A DNA stretch of 64,000 nt. Source: Dryococelus australis (lineage: Eukaryota; Arthropoda; Insecta; Phasmatodea; Phasmatidae). Below the pieces are notes generated by a model, which was given only the letters and a program-made list of their open reading frames with translations, was not told the origin of the DNA and did no database searches. Shown one piece after another: positions 38,201 to 49,019 of this stretch (position 1 is the first letter of the stretch; each line of letters begins with the position of its first letter). The stretch is taken from the NCBI GenBank assembly GCA_029891345.1, contig CM056999.1, positions 25,021,418-25,085,417 on the forward strand, read 5' to 3'. The translations under genes and the position numbers were made by a program.

Positions 38201-39090
38201 CAGTAATTTCCAACCAGAGGAAAACTTCAGCTTCATGCTCCCAACATAAGCACCAAGGTGCCCTAGAGGAGAACATGAAAGGAAAAATTTCTACCATAAG
38301 TGCAATATTTGAGTGCAAAACAGTATTTAGTAAAGAATGCCCAGTCCAAGACAAATATATTTAAATATCTAACTTCATTCCCCTTACCCTGTTCCCAAAT
38401 CAGGTACACTAATGTAAAGGGGGTTGGGGGGGGGGGTGCTTTACGCCCTTCAGAGAACACAGCGCATTGGAACACTAAACAATAAACAGAGTTATAAGTT
38501 ATTATTTATATTTTATGAATTTACTGGATATTAATTATGCTCCTCTAAAAAAAATTAAAAAGCTTGATATTCATTTGGGTTTTGTTTATTACCTTTTTTT
38601 TTTTTCTTATCACACACGAGAACCTACAATCCCAAAAAAAAAATTAAAAAGTACAAATGAGAACATTGAAAATGAGTATTATTACCTTTCCCCCCCCCCC
38701 CCCCCCCGGATTATCTTAGGCGTTTTATCATCAATTATTAAAAAGAATATAACATTTAAGGTGCAACCATGCTTCTAAATTAAGACATTGAGCCTCACAT
38801 ACTCTGTATTTTTTTTTATTGGTTTATTACCAAAGCAGTTATAAATTTATAATACCATTATGTTGGGTTGTAGGCAGCAGTATTTTTACTGCAAACACCT
38901 TTGTTTTTTTTTTTTTAAAGGAATAAAATCTATCCAGTTCCCAATAAGTTGATTTCATGATTACAATAGTAAACAAATTCAGTGAAGCTGTTAAATGTTT
39001 TTTAAAACATCTTGACGAACATTGAGGTGCAGTCTCCTTCATCGGCATTCATGCAGCAAACAAGTTATAACATTTAACATGCGAAAAATT
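38201..39090. other. Low-complexity intron sequence
   Basis: A G-rich run near 38411-38436, an A/T-rich stretch, and an 18-base C run at 38690-38707. No gene or element end is supported. Confidence 0.6.
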
Positions 39091-39099
39091 TTAAAAGAT

Positions 39100-39925
39100 C
39101 GGGCAGCGACACACCACTCGTAGCTTAATTCATAGTATGGGCCGCAGTCCTATTTCTTGGAAGCAAGAACAGCCAGAGGTCATATCACATCAAAATGGTT
39201 AGTTCGTGCAGCTGGGGCATGCCGGGTTATGGGTTAGCTGGCATGGTCGTCGTGGATTTGAGTTGATTTAGACCAAACACGCAGCGTTACACGTTTACTG
39301 GTTCAATCTTCGATTAGTGCCTGTTACCTTTATGGGGCACATTGGTTGGCGGCTAGTCACAAAGTTTTCTTCAGACTGTCTGTCTGTCTATTGGTTTGAG
39401 GATAACTACCTTGGTTACAATGTTTCCCACTGGGGGTTTGACTATGGAGGCAATCAACTCGTGGGAGGTGTCAGGGATACCTGGCGCACTTATACTATCT
39501 TTGGCAGAAGGTGGTGGTGCTGCTGGTTACTGCTGGCTGGAACTGGAGGTGCAGAAAACTGGCTGTAGGTTGGCAATACCATGCTGGCCAACGCGGTATC
39601 ATTGGGTTCAAGTAGCTGCTTCCGGACTCCGAAACCTCGTGTTGAATCCCCATGTCTCATTTCTGTCTCGTATATCAGTCTGCGCAAGACAGGATGGTAT
39701 CCTCGGTGAACACATATATGCAGCTGTAAACCAATGTACTTATAGACAGGAAAGGTCTGTCTCTCTAATAATCGGGTTAAAGCAGCGCTGTCCTCTTCAG
39801 CTTGCCTACTCAAAGTAGGAGGGGCTAATACACACTTCTTCTTCACAGCGATGTTGGCTGTCCTTTGCTTATCTCTCTTTGAGCCATGCCTTTCCCTTAA
39901 ACATGTTGAGTCATAGTATAATTTC
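39100..39925 (-). mobile_element. Gypsy-like 3' tail fragment 5
   Basis: The minus-strand frame at 39490-39927 (145 aa) and the surrounding glycine/valine/serine-rich plus-strand wording resemble the low-complexity tail after integrase near 15190-15330 and 49740-49860. There is no catalytic domain. The assignment is by resemblance only. Broken fragment. Confidence 0.35.
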
Positions 39926-39949
39926 ACTAGTGATTCCTTTGCTAGGTAG

Positions 39950-41170
39950 AATATGCAAACAAGATTCTCTCAGAACACAAACACAAAAACTTGAAAACTT
40001 TAGTATGTTGTCAGCTCAGAACATTTACCTCCTGTTACTGAAATTGAATTTAATGATATCACTAAAGTTTTGCAGGCTGTGACAGAAAATTATAAAAGAG
40101 TTTTTTTTTGTTTCCATCCTCATAAGTATTGTTCTGAAGGTGTCAAGCGTATAGTGAAAAATGCCTTCTCTGTACTTTCCTTTTTGCAAGTTTTACATGC
40201 TTCCATCCAAATGAGAGGCTTTCTGCAAACAGCTGCCACAACATTGTTGAAGTTGCACGAGCAATGTCATGTTGGCGCCTACCAACATTTTGCTAGATTA
40301 GTGGAAATTGTTGCAACTTACATGGGATGATGAAGGATCACAAAATAAGTGTGTTGATTTGTACTGGCTTCAGTTTATGGAAATGCGATATTTCAATAGG
40401 AGCCTTAAATACTGAACAGTGAGAAACATGGTAAAAGCTGTCCTTTCGCTGTCACATTGAAATGCAGATGATGAATGGAGCTTCTCCTGTTCATGTAGGG
40501 CACTAACACTGCCATGTCTGCAATGTGAGAAAGAACACTGAATGCTCCGATGACTGTTGAAAGTACTCTGTTAACATATGAAAACAAGCCGCACTTAAAT
40601 ATTCCCATAAGCAAGGAACTTCTTGTCACGGGGTATGTAGCATATAAGAGCTTCAAAGCTTACTTAGAAGAAAGACTAAAGCAGGAAGATGGAAATGAAA
40701 AGAAGAAAAAGAATAAGGAAGAGAAAAGGATAGCTGAAGAAGAGAGACAATCTATTGCCAAAGATGAGAAATATGCAAAAAATGTGAAAAGAACAAGATG
40801 ACACTCTTGACAGTTCTTCGAAGCTGCTGACAGAAACTAACGAAAGATTGATGAAGGCATTGAGGAACAAGATTCTTGAGGAAGCTGCGTTAGTACAAGT
40901 AATGATGGAAGGAGTTGCCAAAGTACAAGAAGAAGCTAAGTAGCAAAGGCACACTGTGAAAAGTATTAAAAATTCTGTAGAATGAAACAAATCAATAGAG
41001 TACTAAATTCCAAAAATTTCTGTACGATAGTTAAATGTTTTTATTTTTATTGTTTTAGATTTGTAAGCATTAGAACTATTTGTATTTAGTGATTATAAAC
41101 ATTGTATTGACTGTATTGAATAATTTGTAGTAAACTTAAATAAAATGCAGTTGATAATCGAAAGAAAAAG
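39950..41170 (+). mobile_element. hAT-like transposase remnant (C-terminal part)
   Basis: Around 40430-40560 the plus strand encodes the wording VLSLSH followed shortly by a decayed version of the family's ERGFS segment. The ORF 40550-40801 then gives MTVESTLLTYENK, LNIPISKELLV and a strongly charged K/E coiled coil. After a frame change near 40797 the text continues as DDTLDSSSKLLTETNERLMK. The architecture parallels the C-terminal region of the element at 6983-9324. The ORF at 40070-40330 may be an upstream part. Several stops and frame changes; no terminal repeats found. Confidence 0.5.
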
Positions 41171-41540
41171 ATAGGGGTGGCTGTGGTGGATATTTTCTCT
41201 TTCTCGTTACTTTGCCTTTTGTATATTTTTGAAATTAATTCCAGTGTAAAAAATAGGGAAACTGCTTGAGTAACTAAGTCATTTTTTTTATATCAAAAAG
41301 TCACTTGTTTGCCTTTTTTAAAAATCTTTAACTCATTAACAGCCTTGCGGTTAGGGCATACTTGACCCTGCGGTCCTTTTCACTGTCTGGGATGATGCCT
41401 ATGTTATGAATTTTGGGACTATATCTTAGTCTGGAAATTACAACCAACTATGTTTAAAAGTGCACTTATGGCATGCTTGGCATGTGTGTGGTGCGACTCG
41501 AGGCTAGCATGCATGGGCAGGCTTCTCTCAGTCATGCATG
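41171..41540. other. No gene recognised
   Basis: AT-rich followed by mixed-composition spacer before the tandem array. There are no splice-supported frames. Confidence 0.5.
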
Positions 41541-41855
41541 TGGAATGACAGCATATGAGACTCGACCTGCCAGGATGCCAGGTGAAAGGAGTCCAGATGG
41601 AATATGAGAAAACCAAGGTGGAATCACAGAGCATGAGTATTGTCCATTAGGTCGCAGGTGAAAGGGGACTAGATAGAATATAAGAAAACCAAGATGGAAT
41701 GACAGAGCATGAGACTTGTTGTCACCATGATGCCAGTTGAAAGGAGACCAAAAGGCAAATAGAAAACCAAGCTGTAACTGCAGAGCACGAGACTCGTCCC
41801 CGCTATGACGCCAGGTAAAAGGAGACCGGAAAGAATGTGATAAAACCTTAGAGAA
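41541..41855 (+). repeat. About 78-bp tandem repeat, block 1 (four diverged units)
   Basis: Units share ACAGAGCATGAGACT, GATGCCAGGTGAAAGGAGAC and GAATATGAGAAAACCAAG. The GCATGAG word recurs at about 41551, 41631, 41707 and 41785, giving periods of 80, 76 and 78. A second, more diverged block of the same kind lies at 42565-42900. Confidence 0.85.
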
Positions 41856-42157
41856 TGCCAGTCATTTTGCACAACAGCAGCCAGGTGGCGGTCGGGCGAA
41901 TTAAAGTATAACTTTTACATATTAAAATTTTGTGTTTGTGTGTGCATGTGCATGCGTGTGTCGTTTTCAGTTTTCCCCTATGTGTACCTTCAACATTAAA
42001 CATCCTCTTTTTTTTCGCAATGACAAGTTTATTGTCTAGTGAGTGCATAAGCTGATGTGATTATTTATTTTACGTCTTCTCCTAACCATGCAATGTATGT
42101 TAAGTGCGTAGGCCGATCCATGCATGTATGATATTTCATCTTCTAACATTTCCCATC

Positions 42158-42225
42158 CAATGGTAGTTGTGTAGTCAAGGCATTGGACTGGCGACTCAAG
42201 GGTGGCTGTAACTATCCCGCATATC
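42158..42225 (+). mobile_element. tRNA-like SINE head (fragment)
   Basis: TGGTAGTTGTGTAGTCAAGG followed by CATTGGACTGGCGACTCAAG reads like the D-arm and anticodon part of a tRNA-derived SINE. The B-box part is decayed. Too short to assign to a family, and not a functional tRNA gene. Confidence 0.35.
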
Positions 42226-42564
42226 TCCTTAATTTTTTACGCTCACGAACAACTTAAAAAAAGAATTACCAGTGCTCCGGGTGTCCGTCACTTGAACTGC
42301 ACTCCCCAATGCTGGCGCGCTTCTGTAGTCCAACAAACAAGTTGTCCGTGTCGATACCAGTACTCCTTGCCGTGATCTGTAGAACTTCAAATACTCTGCT
42401 GGGGGTTGTGGCTATTACAAATGGCTGCCTGCGGCGGCCGACTGGTGGTCGGGTGTGGGAAGTAAAGATGGCTGTCTGTTGTGGTCGACTGGCGGTATCC
42501 ATTAAAGATGACTGCCTACAGCAGACAACGTCGGTGGTGATGGAGGGCTCGTAAGGCAAGAGAG

Positions 42565-42900
42565 AAAATAACAGAAATTGGAAGGAATATGAGAATACCT
42601 TTCTAGGGATAGCACATGGGAGACAATAGAGGGAGTAAAGAAAGGAGAACGTAAGGAATATGGGAAAGCCCCATGGGATAGAATGGGAGACTTGATAGAG
42701 AGAGAAAGAAATAGGGAGATTCTGCAAAGACTTGAGAAAGCTCCCCCCTATGTTACAAGAGGTACAAAGGAATGTGATAGTGTACAAAAAGAAAGGTGAT
42801 TTGAAGGTCTCTGAAAAAACCTCCCACACAGAATGCAAGATCGTGAAGTAAGGACATACAAGATGCTCACCATTGTCGGGAATAATAAGAGAGCAGGAGG
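42565..42900 (+). repeat. About 72-79-bp tandem repeat, block 2 (diverged)
   Basis: GGAATATGAGAATACC, GGAATATGGGAAAGCC, GACTTGAGAAAGCTCC and CTCTGAAAAAACCTCC mark successive units at about 42585, 42656, 42728 and 42807. They align with the GAATATGAGAAAACC part of block 1. The purine-rich plus strand leaves a 220-codon open frame on the minus strand (42266-42928), whose F/L/S-rich text repeats with the same period. I read it as an artefact of the array. Confidence 0.6.
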
Positions 42901-43347
42901 GCAAATACAACATTGCCAATGTTGACAAGGAATGACAGAGCGGGAGGTAACTGCGTGACTTTACCCAAGATGACCAACGGCTTCTCCCCCTGTCGTCACC
43001 AGAACGCCAGGTGCACCAGCTCTCCCCATTTCATTCTACTGGTTTACTTTCTTCTACTTGTGTTTTTATAATTTGTAATGAAGTTGTAAAAAGGTAACAT
43101 ATTTGATAGGCCTGGGCATTTTGTTGGCAGAAAAATCATTAGAGACAGAAGCAGAACAACATGCTACAGTAGTGAGAAAAGTACAAATACACATACTTGC
43201 CTTACCTGTGACCGAAACCTAGAAAACCTCGTACTATAAGCTAGTGTACAGTTAACTACATTTAGGAGGTTCAATTTGTTACATCATCTTGGGATGTTAT
43301 CAGTCACTTTTGAACTACCTGTTTTACTAACGTGAATTATTTACAGG

Positions 43348-44490
43348 GCCAACATTTTGGGATAAATGCCTTAGCCGTTTAATACGTGTAAGTTTACATG
43401 GCCTACCATAGTGTTCCCTGTGTGAAAAATTTGGTGAAAATTGGTGTATTGGTTCCTGAGATATGATATAAAACTTAATTTTTCTTGGCTGGTTGTCTTA
43501 TAAAATAGTGGGAAAATTTGGCTTTGTATAGACACTCAATTGTTGTGATAGGTACTGCCAGCATACAAAGTTATGTTGAAATTTGTTTTGTAGTTTATGT
43601 GGCCACCATTTTAAAAATAAGTTTCTCATCGACTCAATACATGTCAGCTCACATACGCTGCCATAGTGCAAGTTGTTTGCCAAATTTGATAGAAATCTGT
43701 TTGTGTTTTTCAGAGATGGGGAAATTACATTTTTATTCTTTCATGACAGATATCTTACAAAATTGCAGAAAAAAAAAGGTCTGTTTATTTGCACACACAG
43801 CCTACAATAGTTTTAATATTTTCTGAAAGCATACGAAGTTAAGTTGCAATTGATTACTGATTTTTTACTATAGAGCATACTAAACTAAAATAACTATAGT
43901 GCCTCCATTTTGAAAATAATAGTCTCACAGACTTAAAACATACCAGTTTAGTTTACCTGCTGCTGTAATACTCATTTCTTAAATTTAACAGGAAACTTTC
44001 AATTGTTTACTGTGATATGGCATAAAAACTTAATTTCTTCATGTGGCACTGTTTTACAAAGTGAGGATTAAAAGAGCCATTTTTAGCATATATTATGCTT
44101 TTAATATATAATTTCACTATTTGGTCAAAATTGGTGGGAACAGTTGGTAGATAAAGCAAATAAACATAAAATATAATTATATGGCTGCCATGTTGAAAAT
44201 AAGTGCCTTATCAGTTTAATTTGCATGTGATTACATTGCCTGCTATAGTATTACTTATGTGCTAAATTTGTTGAGAATTGGTTGATAATTTATTTGATAT
44301 AAAGTGAAAGCTAAATTTTTTCATGTTGTGCTGTCTACCAAAAGATGAATTTATAACAATATCTATCTATAAATTAATTTCGTACGTGGTATTCTGTCAA
44401 TATACATATTGGTTTTAAATCGCTTGACTAGTTCCGGAGATACGACATGGCACCCAGAATAATATAATAGGTTCCATTTTGAAAGGTAGA
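43348..44490 (+). repeat. About 285-bp tandem repeat, four diverged units and part of a fifth
   Basis: Units begin with a GCC.CCATTTTGAAAATAA-type word at about 43348, 43612, 43901, 44184 and 44470, giving periods of 264, 289, 283 and 286. Each unit then carries in order a variant of CAGTTTAA, ACATTGCCTGCTATAGT, GCTAAATTTG, a GAGATATGATATAAA-type word, and a TTTTTCATGTTGTGCTGTCT-type end. The units have diverged strongly, so the array is old. No coding potential. I know no named satellite with this unit. Confidence 0.8.
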
Positions 44491-45049
44491 GTTCTTACTT
44501 AGTGTTATATTTATACAGAGTCTGGTCAATTTTTATATATGCGGTCAAAAGTTTCTCTGGGACACACATGGTCACATGCACCACACACCAGCACACACAT
44601 GCATATACATACACATGCAGACACACACACGTGTGTTGGGTGGCCATTTGCACTGATTTTTTCACACTACTAAATTTAGAGTTTACGTGCTCCCCTTGTT
44701 ACACCACTGGGTTTTTGTGCATCAACGTTCCTATTACTTGTACCAAAATAAATTGTATACATTGTAGGAGCTGTAAATTTTAAATAAATGTAGTTACACT
44801 TTTTTGTATTTAATTTGTGAAGCCTATGGTATTTTAAGATTTCATAATATAAATGATAGTAAAAATATATATGCCAATAATTTTTTGTAGTATTGTTTTT
44901 CAGGATTTATAATGTTCATTTTTGTGAAAATTGAAAGCTTATATCTATAAGAGTAGGCTATTATTTTGGGTCATTCTTTCTAAACACACAATGTTGTTAT
45001 TGTGATAGTAATTGTAATTTAATTATATTCAACGTATGTATTGTTTTAG
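44491..45049 (+). other. Intron end before CARMIL exon
   Basis: AT-rich sequence with a CA-rich patch near 44580-44630. It ends in TTGTTTTAG, the acceptor at 45048-45049. Confidence 0.6.
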
Positions 45050-45187
45050 TGGCAATTTGATGGGGGATGCAGGTGCGAGGTTGTTGGCGAAGGCTCTCCA
45101 GATCAACTCTCGCCTCCGCACTATCATCTACGACCGCAACAACATTACAGTGCAAGGCTTCAGTGACCTCGCGTATGCCTTGGAGAG
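45050..45187 (+). CDS. CARMIL (LRRC16-type) internal exon: last leucine-rich repeat
   Basis: A 138-nt exon, acceptor AG at 45048-45049, donor GT at 45188. The first base completes the serine split from 35823. It then reads [20 protein letters not shown] and [17 protein letters not shown], an LRR with strand [10 protein letters not shown], and ends in a split codon after ALE. This is the best-conserved block of the visible protein: [13 protein letters not shown] and NNIT.QGF are, from memory, nearly invariant in CARMIL proteins. The next exon is 430 bases downstream, completing the same codon. Confidence 0.92.
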
Positions 45188-45617
45188 GTGAGAGCCTGCA
45201 GCACTTTGCTTTCATTGCAAGACCTGTTTGTATTGTTTTACAATTTATCATTAAAGTCGAGATTCTATGCAAAAATGCATATTTAGACATGTATTCATGT
45301 AAACTTTATAACAGAGCATTTAAAGAACTCTGTATTATGTAAAATGTTTCTAAACCGACTGAAAAATAATTTCAAAGGATATCTTATAGTAAGGGTTTTG
45401 CAGAAATCAAGAGAAAGCATGTCTTTTAAAATAAAATTATGATTACATTTAATAATGTTTTATTTATTCAACTACATATTTTCTACTATAGGCTTTGAAT
45501 TTTCTATACAATGTGTACTCCTGTTTGTTAGTACGTATCTTAAAATTATTCTGATTATAATTTGGAAGGAAAAATTCTTGTCTGTATTTGTCATCTTTGC
45601 ACAACTGACTGTTCCAG
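45188..45617 (+). other. Short CARMIL intron (430 bp)
   Basis: The donor is GTGAGA and the acceptor GTTCCAG. The intron is AT-rich with no element recognised, and is much shorter than the neighbouring introns. Confidence 0.85.
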
Positions 45618-45783
45618 TAACTACACAGTACGTTACATGCCATTCCCTGTTCACGATGTGGTTCCATGCATGAAGACGTCATCGGAGCGCACTGATGCAG
45701 TCATGCGTAAGATGCAGGACCTGCTGCACAGAAATGTCACACCCAAGAAGTACAGCCAGGGCCAGGCATTCCGGCTGCAGCAG
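45618..45783 (+). CDS. CARMIL (LRRC16-type) internal exon: after the LRR domain
   Basis: A 166-nt exon, acceptor AG at 45616-45617, donor GT at 45784. The first base completes a codon begun at 45186-45187 (serine). The text NYTVRYMPFPVHDV follows, then MRKMQDLLHRNVTPKKYSQG and FRLQQ, ending on a codon boundary. NYT.R.MP.P..D and the helical QDLL.RN......Q..RLQQ segment are the CARMIL stretch that caps the solenoid and leads into the helical dimerisation region. The acidic/basic helix pattern is consistent with that. Next exon in phase 0 at 47186. Confidence 0.92.
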
Positions 45784-47185
45784 GTATGATGACTATACTG
45801 CTTTCACAAACAGTTTATGGCTCTTACTGTCATGTCCCGTTTGTGTAGCCACATGGCCAACTCTCTGGATGTTAGTTGATTCAGTTTCAATTCCCAGCAG
45901 TAACTCTCCCAATTATTGTTACTGGGAAACATGTGGTTCTCAGGTGTCTCTCATTTCCTCTGCTATTTCATTGTGTCATTGCTCAACCTCTGTCATCACC
46001 ATAGGTACCCTTGATATATGTGAACTCAAATTCTGGGTCCTAACTTTATGTATTTACTTGTGTATAGGGCACCTTTTTTTTCCCAAAATAAAGGAAAAAG
46101 CTATATATGGAAAGAAAAAAGAGGAAGAGGTGTGGTAGCCATAAATTGTCCCAGGATGTTGAGGGAATTGGGGGGACTGTCTGTTGTCTCATCTCTCCCT
46201 CTTACATCACTCATCATCCTTGTCTCCCTTTCTATCTCCATGACCCTTCAGTTATGTGTAGGTCAAAACCTTGCTTCCTCCCCCCCTTTTTTTTTTCATG
46301 CAACAAAACCAAAGCTGCCATGTGTTTACTGTCCCCTACCCCCTTGTAATAACACCCAGATGTTGCCAGTGGGTAGTTCAGCCACCTCTCTTTGTTTCCA
46401 TGCCAGAGGATAGCCAGCCATATTTTCTTGGAAAAGGAAAAGGGGCCCCAGAAGGAATGAGCAGACTTTTTTTTTTTTTCCATATAAGGGTTCTGTGACA
46501 TTATAACATGGCAAAAAAAAAATAGAGACAGTCACTGCTGAAAGGAAAAAAAAAAAAATTAAAATGAAGCTGGAAATGTTGAGTAGTAAGAGAATGAGAT
46601 TCCGGATTTTTTTTATTTAGACTATTTGCACCCAAAATATGTAATTAAAGTATTTTCCAAACATATCTCAATCACCACACATTTATGTAAAAATTAATCA
46701 TTTGTTCCATGCTTACTAACAGGGTGCCACAAATGTTTGGCTTAATTTTATTTTTTAAAAAATTTTCCTTGGAACTTGCAAAATTATGGTTTGCGCTATA
46801 CATGACTGCCCGCTATACACGAGGAAATGCAATATTCCTTCAGTGGTTATTCCTTTGGTTGCACACTTTGCCTAAGTTTGTTAAGAAATTTTATTATTTG
46901 TATAAACATATTTCACACCCAGTTAGACATTTGCATAAACAACCAGCTTAAAAACAATAGCGGAGGAAAATCTTCAGTTGAGAGGCCCTAAAATACTTTG
47001 GTCAATGACACATCCGATAAACAATATGTGTGTAATTTTATCTTTATTTATAGAAAGATTTTCCAGGACCACTGAAAATTAATGGTGGATACGTTTATCA
47101 GTACATGCGCTTTAGGTACATAGTCCACTTTATTTCAGTGCCTGTCATTGGGAGTAATGTGAGGAAATGATTGTGTTCATAACAG
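45784..47185 (+). other. CARMIL intron (1.4 kb) with low-complexity patches
   Basis: The donor is GTATGA and the acceptor CATAACAG. T-rich, C-rich and A-rich runs occur near 46284-46298, 46468-46480 and 46540-46558. The open frames near 46048-46535 on both strands are compositional. I recognise no element in it. Confidence 0.8.
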
Positions 47186-47338
47186 GGTTTCCTGCTCAGC
47201 TCGACACAGCAAATGGTCGACCGCTTGGTGGTTCAGACGCAGGACACAATCCGCAGTCTCGCCCAGGAGTCCACCGACAACAACAATGAGATAAATTTGG
47301 CTACAGGGCTCATTCAGGATGCTGACAACTCAAAGCAG
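47186..47338 (+). CDS. CARMIL (LRRC16-type) internal exon: helical region
   Basis: A 153-nt exon (51 codons, phase 0 at both ends), acceptor AG at 47184-47185, donor GTGAGT at 47339. It reads GFLLSSTQQMVDRLVVQTQD, then IRSLAQES and ends LIQDADNSKQ. SSTQQM.DR..V..QD and .L..DA.NSK are hallmarks, from memory, of CARMIL just after the capping helix. The following residues in family members are usually LLP, but no exon opening that way was found in the remaining 16.6 kb of the window. The capping-protein-binding and proline-rich regions must therefore lie further downstream. Confidence 0.92.
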
Positions 47339-47614
47339 GTGAGTTAGGCTTACTCCTCATTAGTATGTCTCTGTGTTAAGGAGAACCCCTTTTAAAATAT
47401 TTTTGAAACCTAAGGGCTACATCTGGCCATAAGGAAGCATTGTGATGTGTCCTCCCAAGGCTGCTGTGTATTGCTGAGAAGCTTAATGTCTTGCAAGTAA
47501 TATGTGTAACAGTAGGAAGTTGTTATATGCTACGGCCGCCACTGATTCTAAACATAAGTCCTAAATCATAAGAACAAAAATTCTGGATAATGCTGGAGAC
47601 ATTAAACATAAATA

Positions 47615-48943
47615 CAGTGGAAGCCTAGAATACCGTAACCCGTTATACCGCGGATTCGGTTGTACAGCGGGGAAATTTATGTCTCCCGACCTGAATAAAT
47701 AAAAAGGTGGAAAGCATGCGGTCAGGTAGGCGTGTGGTCTGTCGGCGGGTGGTCATGTGTCGCTGACATGGACGAAGGGGTAGGGTGTGGGCGTGACCCA
47801 TTCTCCCTCTTTTCAGCACAGACACCTGTTTTACTGATTCTTTACGGCAATATTGTATGGTTTACTGTATTCAGTTTTGTTGGCATGGTGCGATGTATTT
47901 GATGGAAGAATTCCTAGTGGTCCTTTTTTTATGTGACCGTATTATACCTGATCTGCTGTTTGGTTGTAAACAGATAAAAAATAATGTTACTGTAGAAATC
48001 TGTCAATCTTATCTGGATGTTGGATCAGTGTGGGGGGATGGCATAACTACATACCAAGCCATTATATAATACTTGCAAGTGTCCTGCTGTCACACATTTT
48101 CTGACACTTACAAGTTAACATTAAATGTTTGTGCTTTGTATAGCGTAACACATTCAAGCAATGACGTACAATTATTCAATGACAAAATGTTTAACTAACG
48201 TAAGTTAAAATATGCTGGAGTACTGTCGTAAAAAGGATGACAACTTCTGTGGTGTAATCAGTTTAAAACTGGCTTGCTGTGGGAGGGGCTCTGGGTTCAG
48301 ACAAATAATTCACTTTTTTTAAATTTAGTTTTACTTTGTAAAATGCTAATCAGACTAGCAAGCGACATGTTTCATAGCAAGTGAGGCACTGATACACCCC
48401 ATCTACAGTGCAAGCGTGCATTCAACCTTTGGACGTGAGATTCCTTTCTCATTCTTATTTCCTTCCAACCAGGCCCAACACTGAAATTGGGGGGGGGTGT
48501 GTGATCTCCCTTCTTTAACCTCCCGTGTGACAAAAAACTTGCACCGAACAACGTCCTTTGTAGAATAAGTACCTTACATCCTTTGCCTGGAAAATGCTGA
48601 ATTTTTTCAGTTATTCGTGCTTGAATGCATGTGACCCTTCATCACAGCATGTTTCTCTTTTTTTTTTTCTTTTTTTTTTTATCCCTCCCTTGGATGCTGT
48701 CAAAGTCTAGTGATGCAGATAAAAAAAATAAAGTTCTGATAGCAAGAAGTTAAATGTTTCACGAGTTACGGTGGTAGGTAACAATACTTGCTCTATTTTT
48801 GACAGATAGGTGCCACACCCCATTAGAACACTGGCTTTTTATTTTTTGCTACTGTATTCGGTCACTCCCGAAATAGCGCGGAAAGCTATAACGCGGGTCT
48901 GAGTAAAGTCCCCCAACAGCCGCTATATATTGGGCTTTTACTG
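47615..48943. mobile_element. pogo/Tigger-like non-coding element, family B
   Basis: The left end begins CAGTGGAAGCCTAGAATACC after TA (47613-47614). The right end, reverse-complemented, begins CAGTAAAAGCCCAATATATA, before TA (48944-48945). Sub-terminal words such as GTTATACCGCGG and the opposite-strand CCGCGTTATAGC are typical of pogo/Tigger termini. At 1.3 kb with no transposase it is non-autonomous. It carries a tRNA-like SINE piece at 48243-48312. Confidence 0.75.
48243..48312 (+). mobile_element. tRNA-derived SINE head inside the pogo-like element
   Basis: TGTGGTGTAATCAGTTTAAA resembles an A box and GGGTTCAGA, about 45 bases later, resembles a B box, at tRNA-like spacing. The SINE body beyond about 48312 is not recognisable. 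Confidence 0.4.
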
Positions 48944-49019
48944 TATCTAAAGAAATCCAGACCCGATTAAATACTGAAAATTATTTTTTGCTTAATTATC
49001 GCAACTAAAGTTTTAGGGT

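Noticed and set aside
39490-39927. 145-codon minus-strand ORF as a host gene
   Set aside because: Its surroundings resemble the tail region of the gypsy elements, and it has no domain.
42266-42928. The longest ORF in the window (220 aa, minus strand) as a gene
   Set aside because: Its middle is the complement of a purine-rich diverged tandem repeat, its F/L/S-rich text repeats with the array period, and no domain or splice support is visible.
46048-46535. Overlapping ORFs on both strands in a CARMIL intron
   Set aside because: Homopolymer-rich sequence with mutually overlapping frames and no splice context.
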